A stretch of 64,000 nucleotides of DNA from Acidobacteriota bacterium (GTDB lineage: Bacteria > Acidobacteriota > Terriglobia > Acidiferrales > UBA7541), in assembly GCA_013289715.1 (NCBI GenBank), contig JABCZJ010000014.1:1-64000 (forward strand), read 5' to 3'. This document shows positions 9,374 through 17,922 of the stretch, piece by piece; the first letter of the stretch is position 1, and every line of letters begins with the position of its first letter. The notes beneath the pieces were generated by a model. The model searched no databases and was not told the DNA's origin. It was given only the letters and a program-made list of their open reading frames with translations. The translations under genes were made by a program, and so were the position numbers.

Positions 9374-9395
9374 GTAGCGCCGGCGTCTCGCCGGC
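9374..9395 (+). repeat. Family A palindromic repeat, copy 3 (best copy)
   Basis: GTAGCGCCGG, CGTCT, then CGCCGGC, lying in the 100-bp gap between lipA and the MFS gene. It has the highest symmetry of the six copies. Confidence 0.65.
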
Positions 9396-9467
9396 GGTTT
9401 TCATTGAAGTATTCAGAACGAAAGCCAGCCCGGTCAGCGCGGCCGCGCCAGCTCTTGATTGGTTCGC

Positions 9468-10376
9468 TTATGAATGTGCCGCTTCTTCCTGTTCGAATGC
9501 GTGATACGAAGACCGTACCAGAGGTCCCGCTTCCACGTGTTTGAATCCCATCGTCTCGCCCAGCCGCTTGAACTCCGCGAATTCGTCGGGATGCACGTAA
9601 CGCTCGATCGGCAGATGTTCGTGCGTCGGCTGCATGTACTGGCCAAGCGTCAAAATGTGCGTGCCCTGCGCCGCGATATCTTCCATGGTCGCCAGCACTT
9701 CTTCGCGCGTTTCGCCCAGGCCCAGCATCATTCCGGTTTTTGTGGGCAATCCCGGAATCATTTCTCCCGCGCGCCGCAATAATTCCAGTGATCGCTCGTA
9801 CACCGCACCCTTGCGCACTTGGCGATAAAGCCGCGGCACAGTTTCCATGTTGTGATTCAGCACGTCGGGTTTCGCCGCCATCACGGTTCCCAGCGCCGTC
9901 CAATCGCCGCGAAAATCGGGGATCAGCACTTCTACTTTGCAGCCCGGCACGCGCGCGCGAATCTCGGTGATCGTGCGCGCAAAAATCGCCGCGCCGCCAT
10001 CCGGCTGGTCGTCGCGATTCACCGAAGTCACCACCGCGTACCGCAATCCCATCCGCGCCACTGCCTCCGCCACGCGCTCCGGTTCGTCTTCCGCCGGAGG
10101 ACCCAAAGGCTTACCGCTCGGCACCGCGCAGAAACCGCAAGCCCGCGTGCAAATGTCGCCCAAAATCATGAATGTGGCCGTGCCGTGCTCCCAGCACTCG
10201 CCCATGTTGGGGCAACGCGCGCTCTCGCACACCGTGTGCAGATCCAGCGTGCGCATCGTGCGTTTTAACTCCTGATATTTTGGCCCGCCGAAAAATCGCA
10301 CGCGCAACCAAGACGGCCTGGGATGCGCCGCGGGCGGCGGAGTGGAATTCGGAAGAATCGTAAAGGGCGCAGCCAT
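9468..10376 (-). CDS. lipA: Lipoyl synthase
   Basis: LipA inserts two sulfur atoms into octanoyl groups bound to lipoyl domains, using radical SAM chemistry. The 302-residue protein has the auxiliary cluster motif [13 protein letters not shown] (Cys 50, 55, 61), the radical-SAM motif CTRACGFC (Cys 76, 80, 83), and the C-terminal RSSYHA, whose serine ligates the auxiliary cluster. Length and motif order are normal for the family. No lipB or other lipoate gene is adjacent in the window. Confidence 0.97.
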   Translation of the reverse strand: MAAPFTILPNSTPPPAAHPRPSWLRVRFFGGPKYQELKRTMRTLDLHTVCESARCPNMGECWEHGTATFMILGDICTRACGFCAVPSGKPLGPPAEDEPERVAEAVARMGLRYAVVTSVNRDDQPDGGAAIFARTITEIRARVPGCKVEVLIPDFRGDWTALGTVMAAKPDVLNHNMETVPRLYRQVRKGAVYERSLELLRRAGEMIPGLPTKTGMMLGLGETREEVLATMEDIAAQGTHILTLGQYMQPTHEHLPIERYVHPDEFAEFKRLGETMGFKHVEAGPLVRSSYHAFEQEEAAHS

Positions 10377-10694
10377 GTGCGTTCGGGTGAAAAGCTATTG
10401 TACGCGGAACGCCCCAAGCGAAACAACCGCGCCCTGACCTCTTAAAAGGCCATGATGCTGTAAGCCCGTCAGCCGATATGCGAGACAGACAAGATAGGTC
10501 TTGGGTTCGATACGCGGCGTAAGATTCGCATTCGCTGCACCGGTCCGAGCAACTGATTCCGCAGGACTTAATCGGCCGGAGAATGCTTCGATTCCACAGG
10601 CCAAGGCTGCGAGCCCGGCCCTTCCTGCGAGCGAAACTACTGCTGTCTTTCCGCCTGTGCCTCACAGCAGGATCACCTGTCCCTACCTGGAACA
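10377..10694. other. Intergenic stretch upstream of the Ser/Ala-rich ORF
   Basis: This 318-bp stretch separates lipA from the next plus-strand ORF. From about 10501 the frame starting GSIRGVRFAFAAPVRATDS reads plausible Ser/Ala/Pro-rich protein up to about 10690, where the next ORF begins in another frame. It may therefore hold the frameshifted start of that gene. Nothing else was seen. Confidence 0.4.
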
Positions 10695-11522
10695 GTGCCG
10701 TCGAGGCAAGGACATCAATCCGCGCAGTCAAACGGGAATGTCCCATCAGCTGCATTCACGCTCCTGGCCCAGGAAATCACGTTCCCTCCTGGCCAAAGCA
10801 CCGCCGATGTTTTCTCCACCTCAATTTTCCCTCCAGCCGCGACGCCGGCAGGCGCGAATAGCGCCTCTGGCGTTGCCACAATTTCCGCGTCGGATTCTGG
10901 ATCCGCAAACTTGATTGCGACGTCCGGCGCGCAAATCGTGAACGGAGGTCAATCCCCTGTCGCAACAGCCGCCGAGAACGCGGCCGCGACTGCTTCCCCG
11001 ACCCGCGTCGCGAGCGCGGCTCCTGCCGAGCAGACTCTTCAGCAGCTTGACCAAGAGCTGCAGCAACTCGGCATGGATCCGCAAAGTCTTAGCCTGATAA
11101 GCCGCGGGGGAATGCTGAACTGGATCAACGATCCAGCGGCGCTTCGACTAATTGTGCAGCACGTACGATCCGAGCCGAATCCACAGCCCCAAGCCGCTGT
11201 GATCGCCGCTGCCAAACCGGAGCAAAACACGGCGTCCAGCAGTTCGCAACACGCCGCCAGCGCGAACACGAATGTTGCTCATCAAAACCCCGCGACAGCG
11301 CAGCAGACTGCGGTCGCCGCAATGCAATTCCAAGAGTTGGAAGAATCCTTCGCACCAAGAGGCATTCAGCAAGCTCTGCCTGCCGCCAACCCAAGCGGCA
11401 CAGCGCCGCAGCAGGGGCAACTCCACAGCGTCTCCGCTTGGCCTTCGGTTTTCCTCGTAGTGTTGTTCAAGCTAAACCACGCGCGAACCTGCCGTTATGT
11501 TGTACTCTTACCACACAATTAG
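10695..11522 (+). CDS. Ser/Ala/Gln-rich hypothetical protein, possibly frameshifted
   Basis: The GTG at 10695 opens a 275-residue frame of low complexity rich in Ala, Ser, Gln and Pro. One ordered island (EQTLQQLDQELQQLGMDPQSL, then RGGMLNWINDPAALRLIVQHV) resembles a short helical domain. Codon choice looks coding up to about position 11430, after which the tail (SVFLVVLFKLNHARTCRYVVLLPHN) looks unlike the rest. Upstream, another frame reads similar composition from 10501 to about 10690, so the true N-terminus may be joined by a frameshift. I do not recognise a family. It could be a decayed gene. Confidence 0.45.
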   Translation: MPSRQGHQSAQSNGNVPSAAFTLLAQEITFPPGQSTADVFSTSIFPPAATPAGANSASGVATISASDSGSANLIATSGAQIVNGGQSPVATAAENAAATASPTRVASAAPAEQTLQQLDQELQQLGMDPQSLSLISRGGMLNWINDPAALRLIVQHVRSEPNPQPQAAVIAAAKPEQNTASSSSQHAASANTNVAHQNPATAQQTAVAAMQFQELEESFAPRGIQQALPAANPSGTAPQQGQLHSVSAWPSVFLVVLFKLNHARTCRYVVLLPHN

Positions 11523-11544
11523 AAACGTATCGATCTTGATTGGT

Positions 11545-11573
11545 TTAAGCTATTGATTGTAAAGGGTTATAAT
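11545..11573 (+). promoter_or_regulatory. Possible lpxC promoter
   Basis: A perfect TATAAT lies at 11568-11573, 48 bp before the lpxC start. The best -35 at 17-bp spacing is the weak TTAAGC at 11545-11550. The surrounding 90 bp are unusually AT-rich for this GC-rich window. Confidence 0.4.
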
Positions 11574-11620
11574 TGAAGCTGAGGGGCCACCGAAGTGCAT
11601 AGAACGACCCGGCCCAGCTA

Positions 11621-12526
11621 ATGCCTTATCAACTTACAATTCAGCGTCCGGTCGAGACTCACGGCGTCGGACTTCACACCGCCGTGCGCTGCCATTTGCG
11701 CCTGGTTCCTGCTCCGGCGGATACCGGTATCGTCTTCCGGCGCGTGGACCTGGACAACTTTGAGATCGAAGCGCACGTGCGCAACGTGGCGCGGGTGAGT
11801 TATGCCACCAGCTTGATGAAGCAGGGCGTGCTGCTTTCGACCGTCGAGCACTTGCTCGCGGCGCTATATTCCTGCGGCGTGGATAATGTGTACGTCGAGC
11901 TGGACGCGCTGGAACTGCCGATATTGGACGGTTCGTCGAAGCCCTTCATCGAACTCCTCGCGCAAGCCGGAATTCGGAAGCTGCGCCGACAGCGCCGCTA
12001 CATTCACGTGATCAAACCGCTGGAGTTTTCCGACGGTGACCGCCGCATCGGAATTTATCCCGCCGATGAATTCCGCGTGCACTGCTTTGTGGACTACAAA
12101 CATCCGAATGTGGGTCCGCAGGAAGTGGAGATGACGGTGGACCGGCAATCTTTCAGCCGCGAGCTGGCGCCGGCGCGAACGTTCGGGTTCATGAAGGATT
12201 TTGTGGGCTTGCAGGCGATGGGATTGATTCGCGGCGGCTCGGTGGAAAACGCGATCGTGCTGGACGACGAAGGTATTCTGAATGGCCCGCTGCGTTTTGC
12301 GGATGAATTCGGCCGCCACAAAGCGCTGGACCTGATCGGCGATCTGGCGCTGGTGGGACGGCCGCTGAAAGCGCGCATCGTGGCGCACAAGGCTGGTCAC
12401 GCGCTGCACACCCAGCTGGTCACACGCCTGCTTGCCGACCACACTCTCTGGACCGAAACCACCGCGCCGCACGATTCCTCAGATTCGCGACCTTCCATTA
12501 CAGACTCGCTCTCTGCAACATCCTAG
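11621..12526 (+). CDS. lpxC: UDP-3-O-acyl-N-acetylglucosamine deacetylase
   Basis: LpxC is the zinc-dependent committed step of lipid A synthesis. The 301-residue protein starts with the classic MPYQLTIQRPVETHGVGLHT and has STVEHLLAAL (zinc ligand His), FGRHKALDLIGDLAL (zinc ligands His and Asp) and HKAGHALH (catalytic His). The C-terminal tail after residue ~280 is Ser/Asp-rich and not part of the fold. The gene converges on the GNAT gene with a gap of only 14 bp. Its presence shows that the organism makes lipopolysaccharide. Confidence 0.96.
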   Translation: MPYQLTIQRPVETHGVGLHTAVRCHLRLVPAPADTGIVFRRVDLDNFEIEAHVRNVARVSYATSLMKQGVLLSTVEHLLAALYSCGVDNVYVELDALELPILDGSSKPFIELLAQAGIRKLRRQRRYIHVIKPLEFSDGDRRIGIYPADEFRVHCFVDYKHPNVGPQEVEMTVDRQSFSRELAPARTFGFMKDFVGLQAMGLIRGGSVENAIVLDDEGILNGPLRFADEFGRHKALDLIGDLALVGRPLKARIVAHKAGHALHTQLVTRLLADHTLWTETTAPHDSSDSRPSITDSLSATS

Positions 12527-12540
12527 ATTTCGCGAGATTT

Positions 12541-13248
12541 TCACGCAATGCGAATAATCACAAAATGAATCAGGCGGCGTGTGCGGAAGCCGAGCTTTTC
12601 GTACAGATGAATCGCAGAAACGTTCTCCTGGCGCACGTGGAGAATGGGCGTTTCACCGCGCTGGATGATTTTGCGCATCAAAATGGACATCAACTCGCGC
12701 GCATATCCGCGGCCTTGAAATTCCGGATGAGTGCAGACCGCGCTGACTTCAGTGTAACCCGGCAGATGCAGCCTTTCACCGGCCATGGCCACCAGGCGCT
12801 TGCTTTGACGAATTCCCAGGTATTCACCCAATTCGCGGGTGCGCGTGCCGAACGGGCCGGGCTTGGTCAGTTCGGCGAGGGCGACCATCTCCGGCACATT
12901 CGCGCGAGTTAATTTCTCGGCTGGAAAACCATCCTGCGCGAGATTGGGCTTCTCGCAAACCATCTGCACGAGCGGCGATGCATGAACGGTGATCCAACCC
13001 GCGGGAATCTGCGGCGGCTGATCCAGGAATAATACCGCGCCCGAGCGCTGCAGAGTTTTCGCGAGCGAGGCGTACGATTCAATGCTTGGTTCGCCCATCC
13101 CCGCGAGCAGAGTTACTTCAGGCGGGTAGCGCTTCGCGAGTTCATCGCCTTCCGCGAAATGCCCGTGCAACGTCGACAGCGAATTCCAGATCGGATTGTC
13201 CAGACGGTGCATTGTCTTCGACGTCTCGAAAGCTTCCTGAGTTTTCAT
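12541..13248 (-). CDS. GNAT-family N-acetyltransferase
   Basis: The protein has 235 residues. The C-terminal half carries the acetyl-CoA-binding motif of the family (VSAVCTHPEFQGRGYARELM, with Q/RxxGxG/A as QGRGYA), followed by HVRQENVSAIHLYEKLGFRTRR, the typical last helix and strand. The N-terminal half (about 110 residues) matches the FR47-like arrangement in which two GNAT-like lobes are joined. The substrate is unknown. It is a single gene, convergent with lpxC. Confidence 0.85.
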   Translation of the reverse strand: MKTQEAFETSKTMHRLDNPIWNSLSTLHGHFAEGDELAKRYPPEVTLLAGMGEPSIESYASLAKTLQRSGAVLFLDQPPQIPAGWITVHASPLVQMVCEKPNLAQDGFPAEKLTRANVPEMVALAELTKPGPFGTRTRELGEYLGIRQSKRLVAMAGERLHLPGYTEVSAVCTHPEFQGRGYARELMSILMRKIIQRGETPILHVRQENVSAIHLYEKLGFRTRRLIHFVIIRIA

Positions 13249-13341
13249 CGCTATTCTTTTAATGCTCGCACAATTTATCCGGCACGTGAATCCCGCGCTA
13301 TCCGAATGTAGCGGCCAAATTGTCCTGTGAAATTACGGCTA

Positions 13342-14160
13342 CTAGAGTGGCGGACTGTCTGCTGTAGCGGGTTCGCCGTAACGTGAATGCCGAATGACTC
13401 CGGTCTGATCAGTGAAGAAACTGCGCAATCCTGTCCTGCCGCGTCGCTGGGGATCCGCGGTCACCGTGTAGCCGGAAGCGCCTCCCGCGGTGCAGCCTTT
13501 CGCGGCGGCCTTCGGTGAAATTACCGGCGCAGCGGAGCCGTCCGGGAACTGCGGAGTGTAAGTGAAGATGTATCCGCTCTTGCGACCGGAGGTAAGCACC
13601 AAATCGAGAATTGCGGCGCGATTGCAATTCGAGTCACCTGCGGCGCCCGCACCCAACACTTCCAGGCTCGAAGGAAATCCATTTTCAAACTTGGTCGCAT
13701 AAATCATCGCGGCGGTATTGATGGAGCGAAGCGAGCCGACAGCCGAAGCTTCGTTTGCGGCCGTGCGCGCGCGTAGAAGATTGGGAATGGCGATCGCGGC
13801 GACGATCATGATGGGAATGATGACGAGGCCGAGATATCCCAGCACCAGGCCGGTGATGGCGATGCCACGACCACCAATTCGACCCGCCGAATTGCGGATT
13901 TCTGAGAGCGAGATGTGGCCGAGAATGATTGCGGCGATGGAGGCGGGCAGGAAAAACGTGAAAATTCCGCAGATCAGGCTGGCGATCGCTTTGCCGCTGG
14001 TGTGCGCGTCGCCGGGCAGGGGCGGCGGAGTTGCGAAAGAACTTCCGGGAACGGGCGTAGGACCGGGCGTCGTGCGCGCGGCGGAAGAAACTGGCTGTCC
14101 ACACTTCGAGCAGAATTGCCCTGAATCGGGATTGGCTGTGCCGCAGTTTCGACAAAACAT
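13342..14160 (-). CDS. Zinc-ribbon, DUF4190 and pilin-like fusion membrane protein
   Basis: The 272-residue protein begins with a zinc ribbon (MFCRNCG then FCSKCG, about residues 3-24). A Pro/Thr-rich linker is followed by a two-helix DUF4190-type membrane domain (KAIASLICGIFTFFLPASIAAIILG, then GIAITGLVLGYLGLVIIPIMIVAAIAIPNLL). The second helix runs into a type IV pilin-like stretch (LLRARTAANEASAVGSLRSI) and a GspG/pilin-like globular domain with a Cys pair. GGAGG lies 6 bases before the ATG at 14160, which rules out the longer upstream reading of this frame. It probably sits in the inner membrane with the pilin-like domain outside. Its role is unknown. Confidence 0.75.
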   Translation of the reverse strand: MFCRNCGTANPDSGQFCSKCGQPVSSAARTTPGPTPVPGSSFATPPPLPGDAHTSGKAIASLICGIFTFFLPASIAAIILGHISLSEIRNSAGRIGGRGIAITGLVLGYLGLVIIPIMIVAAIAIPNLLRARTAANEASAVGSLRSINTAAMIYATKFENGFPSSLEVLGAGAAGDSNCNRAAILDLVLTSGRKSGYIFTYTPQFPDGSAAPVISPKAAAKGCTAGGASGYTVTADPQRRGRTGLRSFFTDQTGVIRHSRYGEPATADSPPL

Positions 14161-14270
14161 TATGTGCCTCCAGTTCTGCCTGCGAGGAAATATATCGCTT
14201 TGGTTAACGAATGCACGGAATTTGTGGCGCCGACGTGCTGGGTGCAGCGGCAAAAAGTCAAAGGCGAAGA

Positions 14271-14299
14271 GAGATCCTTCGCTCCGCTCCGGATGACGG
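14271..14299 (+). repeat. Repeat family B, short copy
   Basis: GAGATCCTTCGC, then TCCGCTCC, then GGATGACGG. The same frame of GAGATCC and GATGACGG ends occurs at 18481 and 32579 and, in a longer form, at 20290 (inside purL) and 45214. A repeated GCGGAGTTTGTGG-like segment flanks it on both sides (14209, 14310). Confidence 0.55.
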
Positions 14300-14436
14300 C
14301 GCGCAGGAGCCAATGCGCGGAGTTTGTGGGAACGACAGCAGGGGCGGGTCTGAGACCCATCCCTAGGGAAACGCGGAATCCGGGTGAGGCTGTTTTGATT
14401 GCCAAACTTGCATAGGGAAGCGACAATAACTCTCGC

Positions 14437-15954
14437 ATGCCTGCTGCTGATACCGTGATTGTGATTCTGGCCGCTGGGAAGGGAACGCGTATGCGTTCCG
14501 ACCTGGCAAAAGTGTTGCACCGCGCTGGAGGGCGGCCGCTGCTGGAGCACGTGATCCGGGCTTGCCCGCCGGTGAAGGCCGCGCAAGTGCTCGCGGTGGT
14601 GGGGCATCAGGCTGAGGAAGTGGGCGCGCTGGCCGAATCGTTGGGCGCGGATACGGTGAAGCAGCAACCGCAGCGCGGTACAGGCCATGCGTTGCAGGTA
14701 GCGCGGCGCGCGATGCGAAAGAGCGCGAAGCTGGTGATTGTGGTTCCCGGCGATGCGCCGCTGCTGCGCGCAGAAACTTTGACGTCATTGCTGGACACGC
14801 ATCGCCGCGGCGAGGCAGCCGCGACGATTCTGAGCGCGGAACTGAACGATCCCACGGATTACGGCCGCGTGGTGCGCGATTCCGAAGGCCGCGTGCAAGC
14901 GGTCGTCGAGGAAAAAGCCGCGACGCCGGAGCAGCGCGCCATCCGCGAAGTGAATTCCAGTATTTATTGCTTCACGCTGGAAAAACTGTGGCCGTGCCTG
15001 CACGCGTTGCGGCCGGACAATGCGCACCGTGAGTTGTACCTGACCGATGCGATCGCACTGTTGCGGCAGCGCAACGAACGGGTGCTGGCGCAGGTGGCTC
15101 CGGACGCGAACGAGATTTTGGGGTGCAATACGCGCGAGAATTTGGCCGATGTGGACCGGATTTTCCGCGCGCGCAAAGCCGCGGAACTGATGGAAGCAGG
15201 TGTGACGATTTATCTGCCGGAGACTTCGGTGATTGATCCGGAAGTGAGCGCCGGACCGGACACGGTGATTGATCCGTGCGTGCAACTGCTGGGCAAGACG
15301 CGCATCGGCGCGCGCTGCGTGATTCAGACGGGCAGCGTGCTGCGCGATACCCGCGTCGATGACGACGTGATTATCGGCGCGCATTCTGTGTTGGATTCCA
15401 GCCGCGTCGGGAACAACGCGCATGTGGGACCGTTTGCGCGGCTGCGTCCTGGGGCGGATATTCGCGCGGGCGCGCACATTGGAAATTTTGTGGAAGTGAA
15501 AAATTCCGTGGTGCACGAAGGCGCGAAGGCCGGACACCTGACTTATCTGGGTGATGCGTCCATCGGGCGGGACGCGAACATCGGCGCCGGAACGATCACC
15601 TGCAACTATGATGGCGTGGCGAAGCATGAGACCACGATCGGCAATCGCGTTTTCATCGGGAGTGATACGGCGCTGGTGGCGCCGGTGCGGATTGGCGACG
15701 GCGCGTACGTCGCGGCGGGGTCTACGATCACGGAAAATGTACCGGCGGACGCGTTGGGCGTGGCGCGGGGACGGCAGACGAACAAGCTGGGTTGGGCGGC
15801 GGCGCGACGGCGGGAGATGTCGCGGACCAACCGTGAGATGGAGCGCGACGCAGGGCGCAAGAAAAGGAAGCGCCGGAGCAAAGTTGTGCGTCGAGCGAAA
15901 GTGAAAGTGCGCCGGGCCGCGAAAAGAAAACCTGCGAAGCGTTCCCGCCGTTAG
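14437..15954 (+). CDS. glmU: Bifunctional GlcNAc-1-P uridylyltransferase / GlcN-1-P acetyltransferase
   Basis: GlmU makes UDP-N-acetylglucosamine for peptidoglycan and lipid A. The N-terminal nucleotidyltransferase motif (ILAAGKGTRMRSDLAKVLH) and GTGHALQVA are clear. The C-terminal half is a left-handed beta-helix with hexapeptide repeats (VGPFARLRPGADI, GNFVEVKNS, LGDASIGRDANIGAGTITCNYDG). The protein is 505 residues, about 50 longer than usual. The extra C-terminal tail (from about residue 455) is almost entirely Arg and Lys with a few Ala, Val and Ser. It is a single gene, and with lpxC it marks the envelope sugar pathway. Confidence 0.96.
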   Translation: MPAADTVIVILAAGKGTRMRSDLAKVLHRAGGRPLLEHVIRACPPVKAAQVLAVVGHQAEEVGALAESLGADTVKQQPQRGTGHALQVARRAMRKSAKLVIVVPGDAPLLRAETLTSLLDTHRRGEAAATILSAELNDPTDYGRVVRDSEGRVQAVVEEKAATPEQRAIREVNSSIYCFTLEKLWPCLHALRPDNAHRELYLTDAIALLRQRNERVLAQVAPDANEILGCNTRENLADVDRIFRARKAAELMEAGVTIYLPETSVIDPEVSAGPDTVIDPCVQLLGKTRIGARCVIQTGSVLRDTRVDDDVIIGAHSVLDSSRVGNNAHVGPFARLRPGADIRAGAHIGNFVEVKNSVVHEGAKAGHLTYLGDASIGRDANIGAGTITCNYDGVAKHETTIGNRVFIGSDTALVAPVRIGDGAYVAAGSTITENVPADALGVARGRQTNKLGWAAARRREMSRTNREMERDAGRKKRKRRSKVVRRAKVKVRRAAKRKPAKRSRR

Positions 15955-16190
15955 AACTCCGTTGGACAAGCAGCATCGGTACTTGAGCGGCTGAAGCCGC
16001 TCGCATTTCGCCTCGGCTGACGGCGGGGCTGAAGCCCCGCCCTTCCGTATTCCGCCCTTCCCAACCGTTATGTTCCGAGGCGCGCTTCTCAAGCTAGGCT
16101 TGTGCGGGTCGTGACCTTCGGCGCGCCGCCGCTTCCGATCACGCATTGATGCGATGGCGTGTTTTTTGGTTGCGGTTAGAAAATCGTTTC
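15955..16190. other. Intergenic stretch after glmU
   Basis: Apart from the two TGAA-loop hairpins, this stretch shows no gene or recognisable site. Confidence 0.5.
15985..16041. repeat. Tandem TGAA-loop hairpins
   Basis: Two hairpins stand side by side: GAGCGGC-TGAA-GCCGCTC (15985-16002) and GGCGGGGC-TGAA-GCCCCGCC (16022-16041). Related TGAA/TAAA-loop hairpins occur at 18555, 25147, 35482 and 51005. They lie just after glmU and could stop transcription, but no T-run follows. Confidence 0.6.
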
Positions 16191-16436
16191 TCATTTGTTT
16201 TCATGGGTTTGTGGAATTTCTGAATCCGTGTGTGTTGCGGTTAGACCTTTTCGGCTGCGCTGACGGCCTGGCTTGGGCGTAGCGGGATCGGCAGTTGCGG
16301 CTTTGCGACTGCGCCTCGCGGGCGGCGGAGCGGGACTGGGCGACTGGCGAGACTCCTGAAGGGGCGATTGGTCGGGCGGCTGAGTGGAATCGACTGTGCC
16401 GGTTATGAGGTATTGCGTGCGGGGGCTTCGACCCAT
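16191..16436 (-). pseudogene. Pro/Ser/Arg-rich small ORF, probable tail of a broken HTH gene
   Basis: This 81-residue frame starts with an ATG inside the end of the HTH fragment and reads a Pro- and Ser-rich, basic protein (QSPSPAPPPARRSRKAATAD) ending THENK. Codon use looks coding. The HTH fragment (16403-16777) and this frame overlap by 34 bp in different frames, so a single frameshift would join them into one protein. I treat it as part of the same decayed gene. A separate small protein cannot be excluded. Confidence 0.35.
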
Positions 16437-16777
16437 TCGCCGTGTTCGTTGAGGCGCACGTAGAGGCGTGTGGCGCGAATGATCATGTCGGGGGCCTCGA
16501 TGGGGCAGCTGTCGGCAGATTCAAGGAGGAGGCTTTCGAGGACGCGAGCGACTTGGCGCTTGCGTCGCTGGAAAAGGCCGGCATAGTGAGCGCGGCGATA
16601 GACGGAGGCGCGATCGGGAAGGTTGTAGTCGCGTGCAATCTGGCCGGGGCTGCGCCAGCGGATGAAATCGCCTTCGATGGCGTCGCGGTCTGGATGGGAA
16701 CAGCTGCTGCAGCGGCGAGGCGGGCGGAGAAGTCCCTGAGGGCAAGGGACAGCTTCGCTCGTCTGGTCCTCGGCTAT
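16403..16777 (-). pseudogene. Helix-turn-helix fragment with CxxC motif, no start codon
   Basis: The frame between two stops encodes 124 codons with strong coding character. It contains CSSCSHPDRDAIEGDF, then WRSPGQIARDYNLPDRASVYRR, a helix-turn-helix-like segment, then ARVLESLLLESADSCPIE and RLYVRLNEHGEWVEAP. No ATG, GTG or TTG occurs in frame before the CxxC motif, so the N-terminus appears lost or frameshifted. Short CxxC-HTH proteins of this sort are often DNA-binding accessory proteins of mobile elements. That last point is inference. Confidence 0.45.
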
Positions 16778-17003
16778 TTAGTTTTTAGGGGTGCGCTGCG
16801 CGCAATTGGTTACTTTCTGCTTCTGGTTACTATACTTCATACTTGGTTGGGGATTTCAAGGGGTTCGAGAGTAGCGAGATTTGTCTTCGTGGGGATGCCG
16901 CACTTACGGGGCTCGCCGGGATTTACCCGGCCGGAGAGCCGCAGCGCTCAGGGTGCGCGGTGTTTCCGCGGCGAAACTGTGAGCGACGCTATCGTCAGGC
17001 CTA

Positions 17004-17597
17004 TCAGCGGGCTGGAGAAATCCGATTTCGCGCGAGACTGAATAATGCCAACAGGACTAAGCCGGCAAACAAAAGGCTGGTTGTGCCGGGTTCAGGTGTG
17101 GTGCTCACTACTGCCGGCGCGTAGGTGTAGACCAGTGAAAAGTCTACCGAGTCTGCTCCCAAAGTGACGGCGGGGGATGTGCTGAAAAGCGAACTAAACG
17201 AGACCACGGGTAGACTTTCTGCAAGCGCCAGGTCGGCAGGGTTTGTATCGACAACAAGTGCCGTGTGGAGACTGCACGCAGTAGTCTCTGCTGGCACTAC
17301 GTCACAGGGAGCGCTTAACGGCGCGGCGAACGGGTCCTCGAGCGTTATGGTGAGGGTATAGGGAAACGTTTGCGGCACTGTGATGGTGCTGGTGCCTTCC
17401 AACTGGTAGGTGAGGGACTGCAGAGTACCCAGCGCAGGGTTGAACGGCACGAAATTGACCAGGATACCTGACGCACCATCCGATGTCTGAGTGAAAGTCT
17501 GCGAGAACGAATCGGCGCGCGCGGCAACTGGGGTGAAGAGCACGGCCAATACCAGCGCAGCTGTGGCGTATGACGCGATCCGCGGCTTTTGTGGCAT
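17004..17597 (-). CDS. PEP-CTERM sorted secreted protein
   Basis: The 197-residue protein has a signal peptide (ASYATAALVLAVLFTPVAARAD) and ends with a textbook PEP-CTERM tail: TPEPGTTSLL, a hydrophobic helix (FAGLVLLALFSLA) and a basic end (RNRISPAR). Such tails are recognised by exosortase, which cuts and anchors the protein at the surface or into exopolysaccharide. The middle is a beta-rich domain without catalytic motifs. GGAGGG sits 4 bases before the ATG at 17597, so I prefer that start to one 24 bases upstream. No exosortase gene is in the window. Confidence 0.85.
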   Translation of the reverse strand: MPQKPRIASYATAALVLAVLFTPVAARADSFSQTFTQTSDGASGILVNFVPFNPALGTLQSLTYQLEGTSTITVPQTFPYTLTITLEDPFAAPLSAPCDVVPAETTACSLHTALVVDTNPADLALAESLPVVSFSSLFSTSPAVTLGADSVDFSLVYTYAPAVVSTTPEPGTTSLLFAGLVLLALFSLARNRISPAR

Positions 17598-17922
17598 AAA
17601 ACCCTCCAGCGCTTTCCACATGTTTGGAATTCTCCTTCGAACACTCATTGACTGGAGGGCGGCGCTGCAAGTCGTGCGCAACCGCGCGGCAGATGGGCTG
17701 ATTCTATCCTTCGGTGATGGTGAGTCAAGTTTAATGTGGAGTACTTGGGGTACTGAAGCTTGGACTTGTGATGTGGGTGACTGGGCGGCGTGCCGGCGGC
17801 TGGGGCGGGATATTGTGCTTGACTGGGGTCGGCGGTTGGAGTTTTGTAGGGGCGACGGCGGCGGAAACGGTTGGAGAGTTGCGTGCAGATGGAATTTGCC
17901 GCTGCTAGCGGAGGATATGGCG
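17598..17922. other. Intergenic stretch between PEP-CTERM and cupin genes
   Basis: This is the shared upstream region of two divergent genes. Only the two ribosome sites at its ends were recognised. A frame reading through it on the plus strand looks non-coding before 17923. Confidence 0.5.

Noticed and set aside
8474..9544. A 356-codon plus-strand frame across the MFS and lipA genes
   Set aside because: It is Arg/His/Gln-rich antisense noise with no signal or domain and overlaps two secure genes.
10440..10520. tRNA-like stretch with GGTTCGA
   Set aside because: No acceptor or anticodon stem can be built around it.
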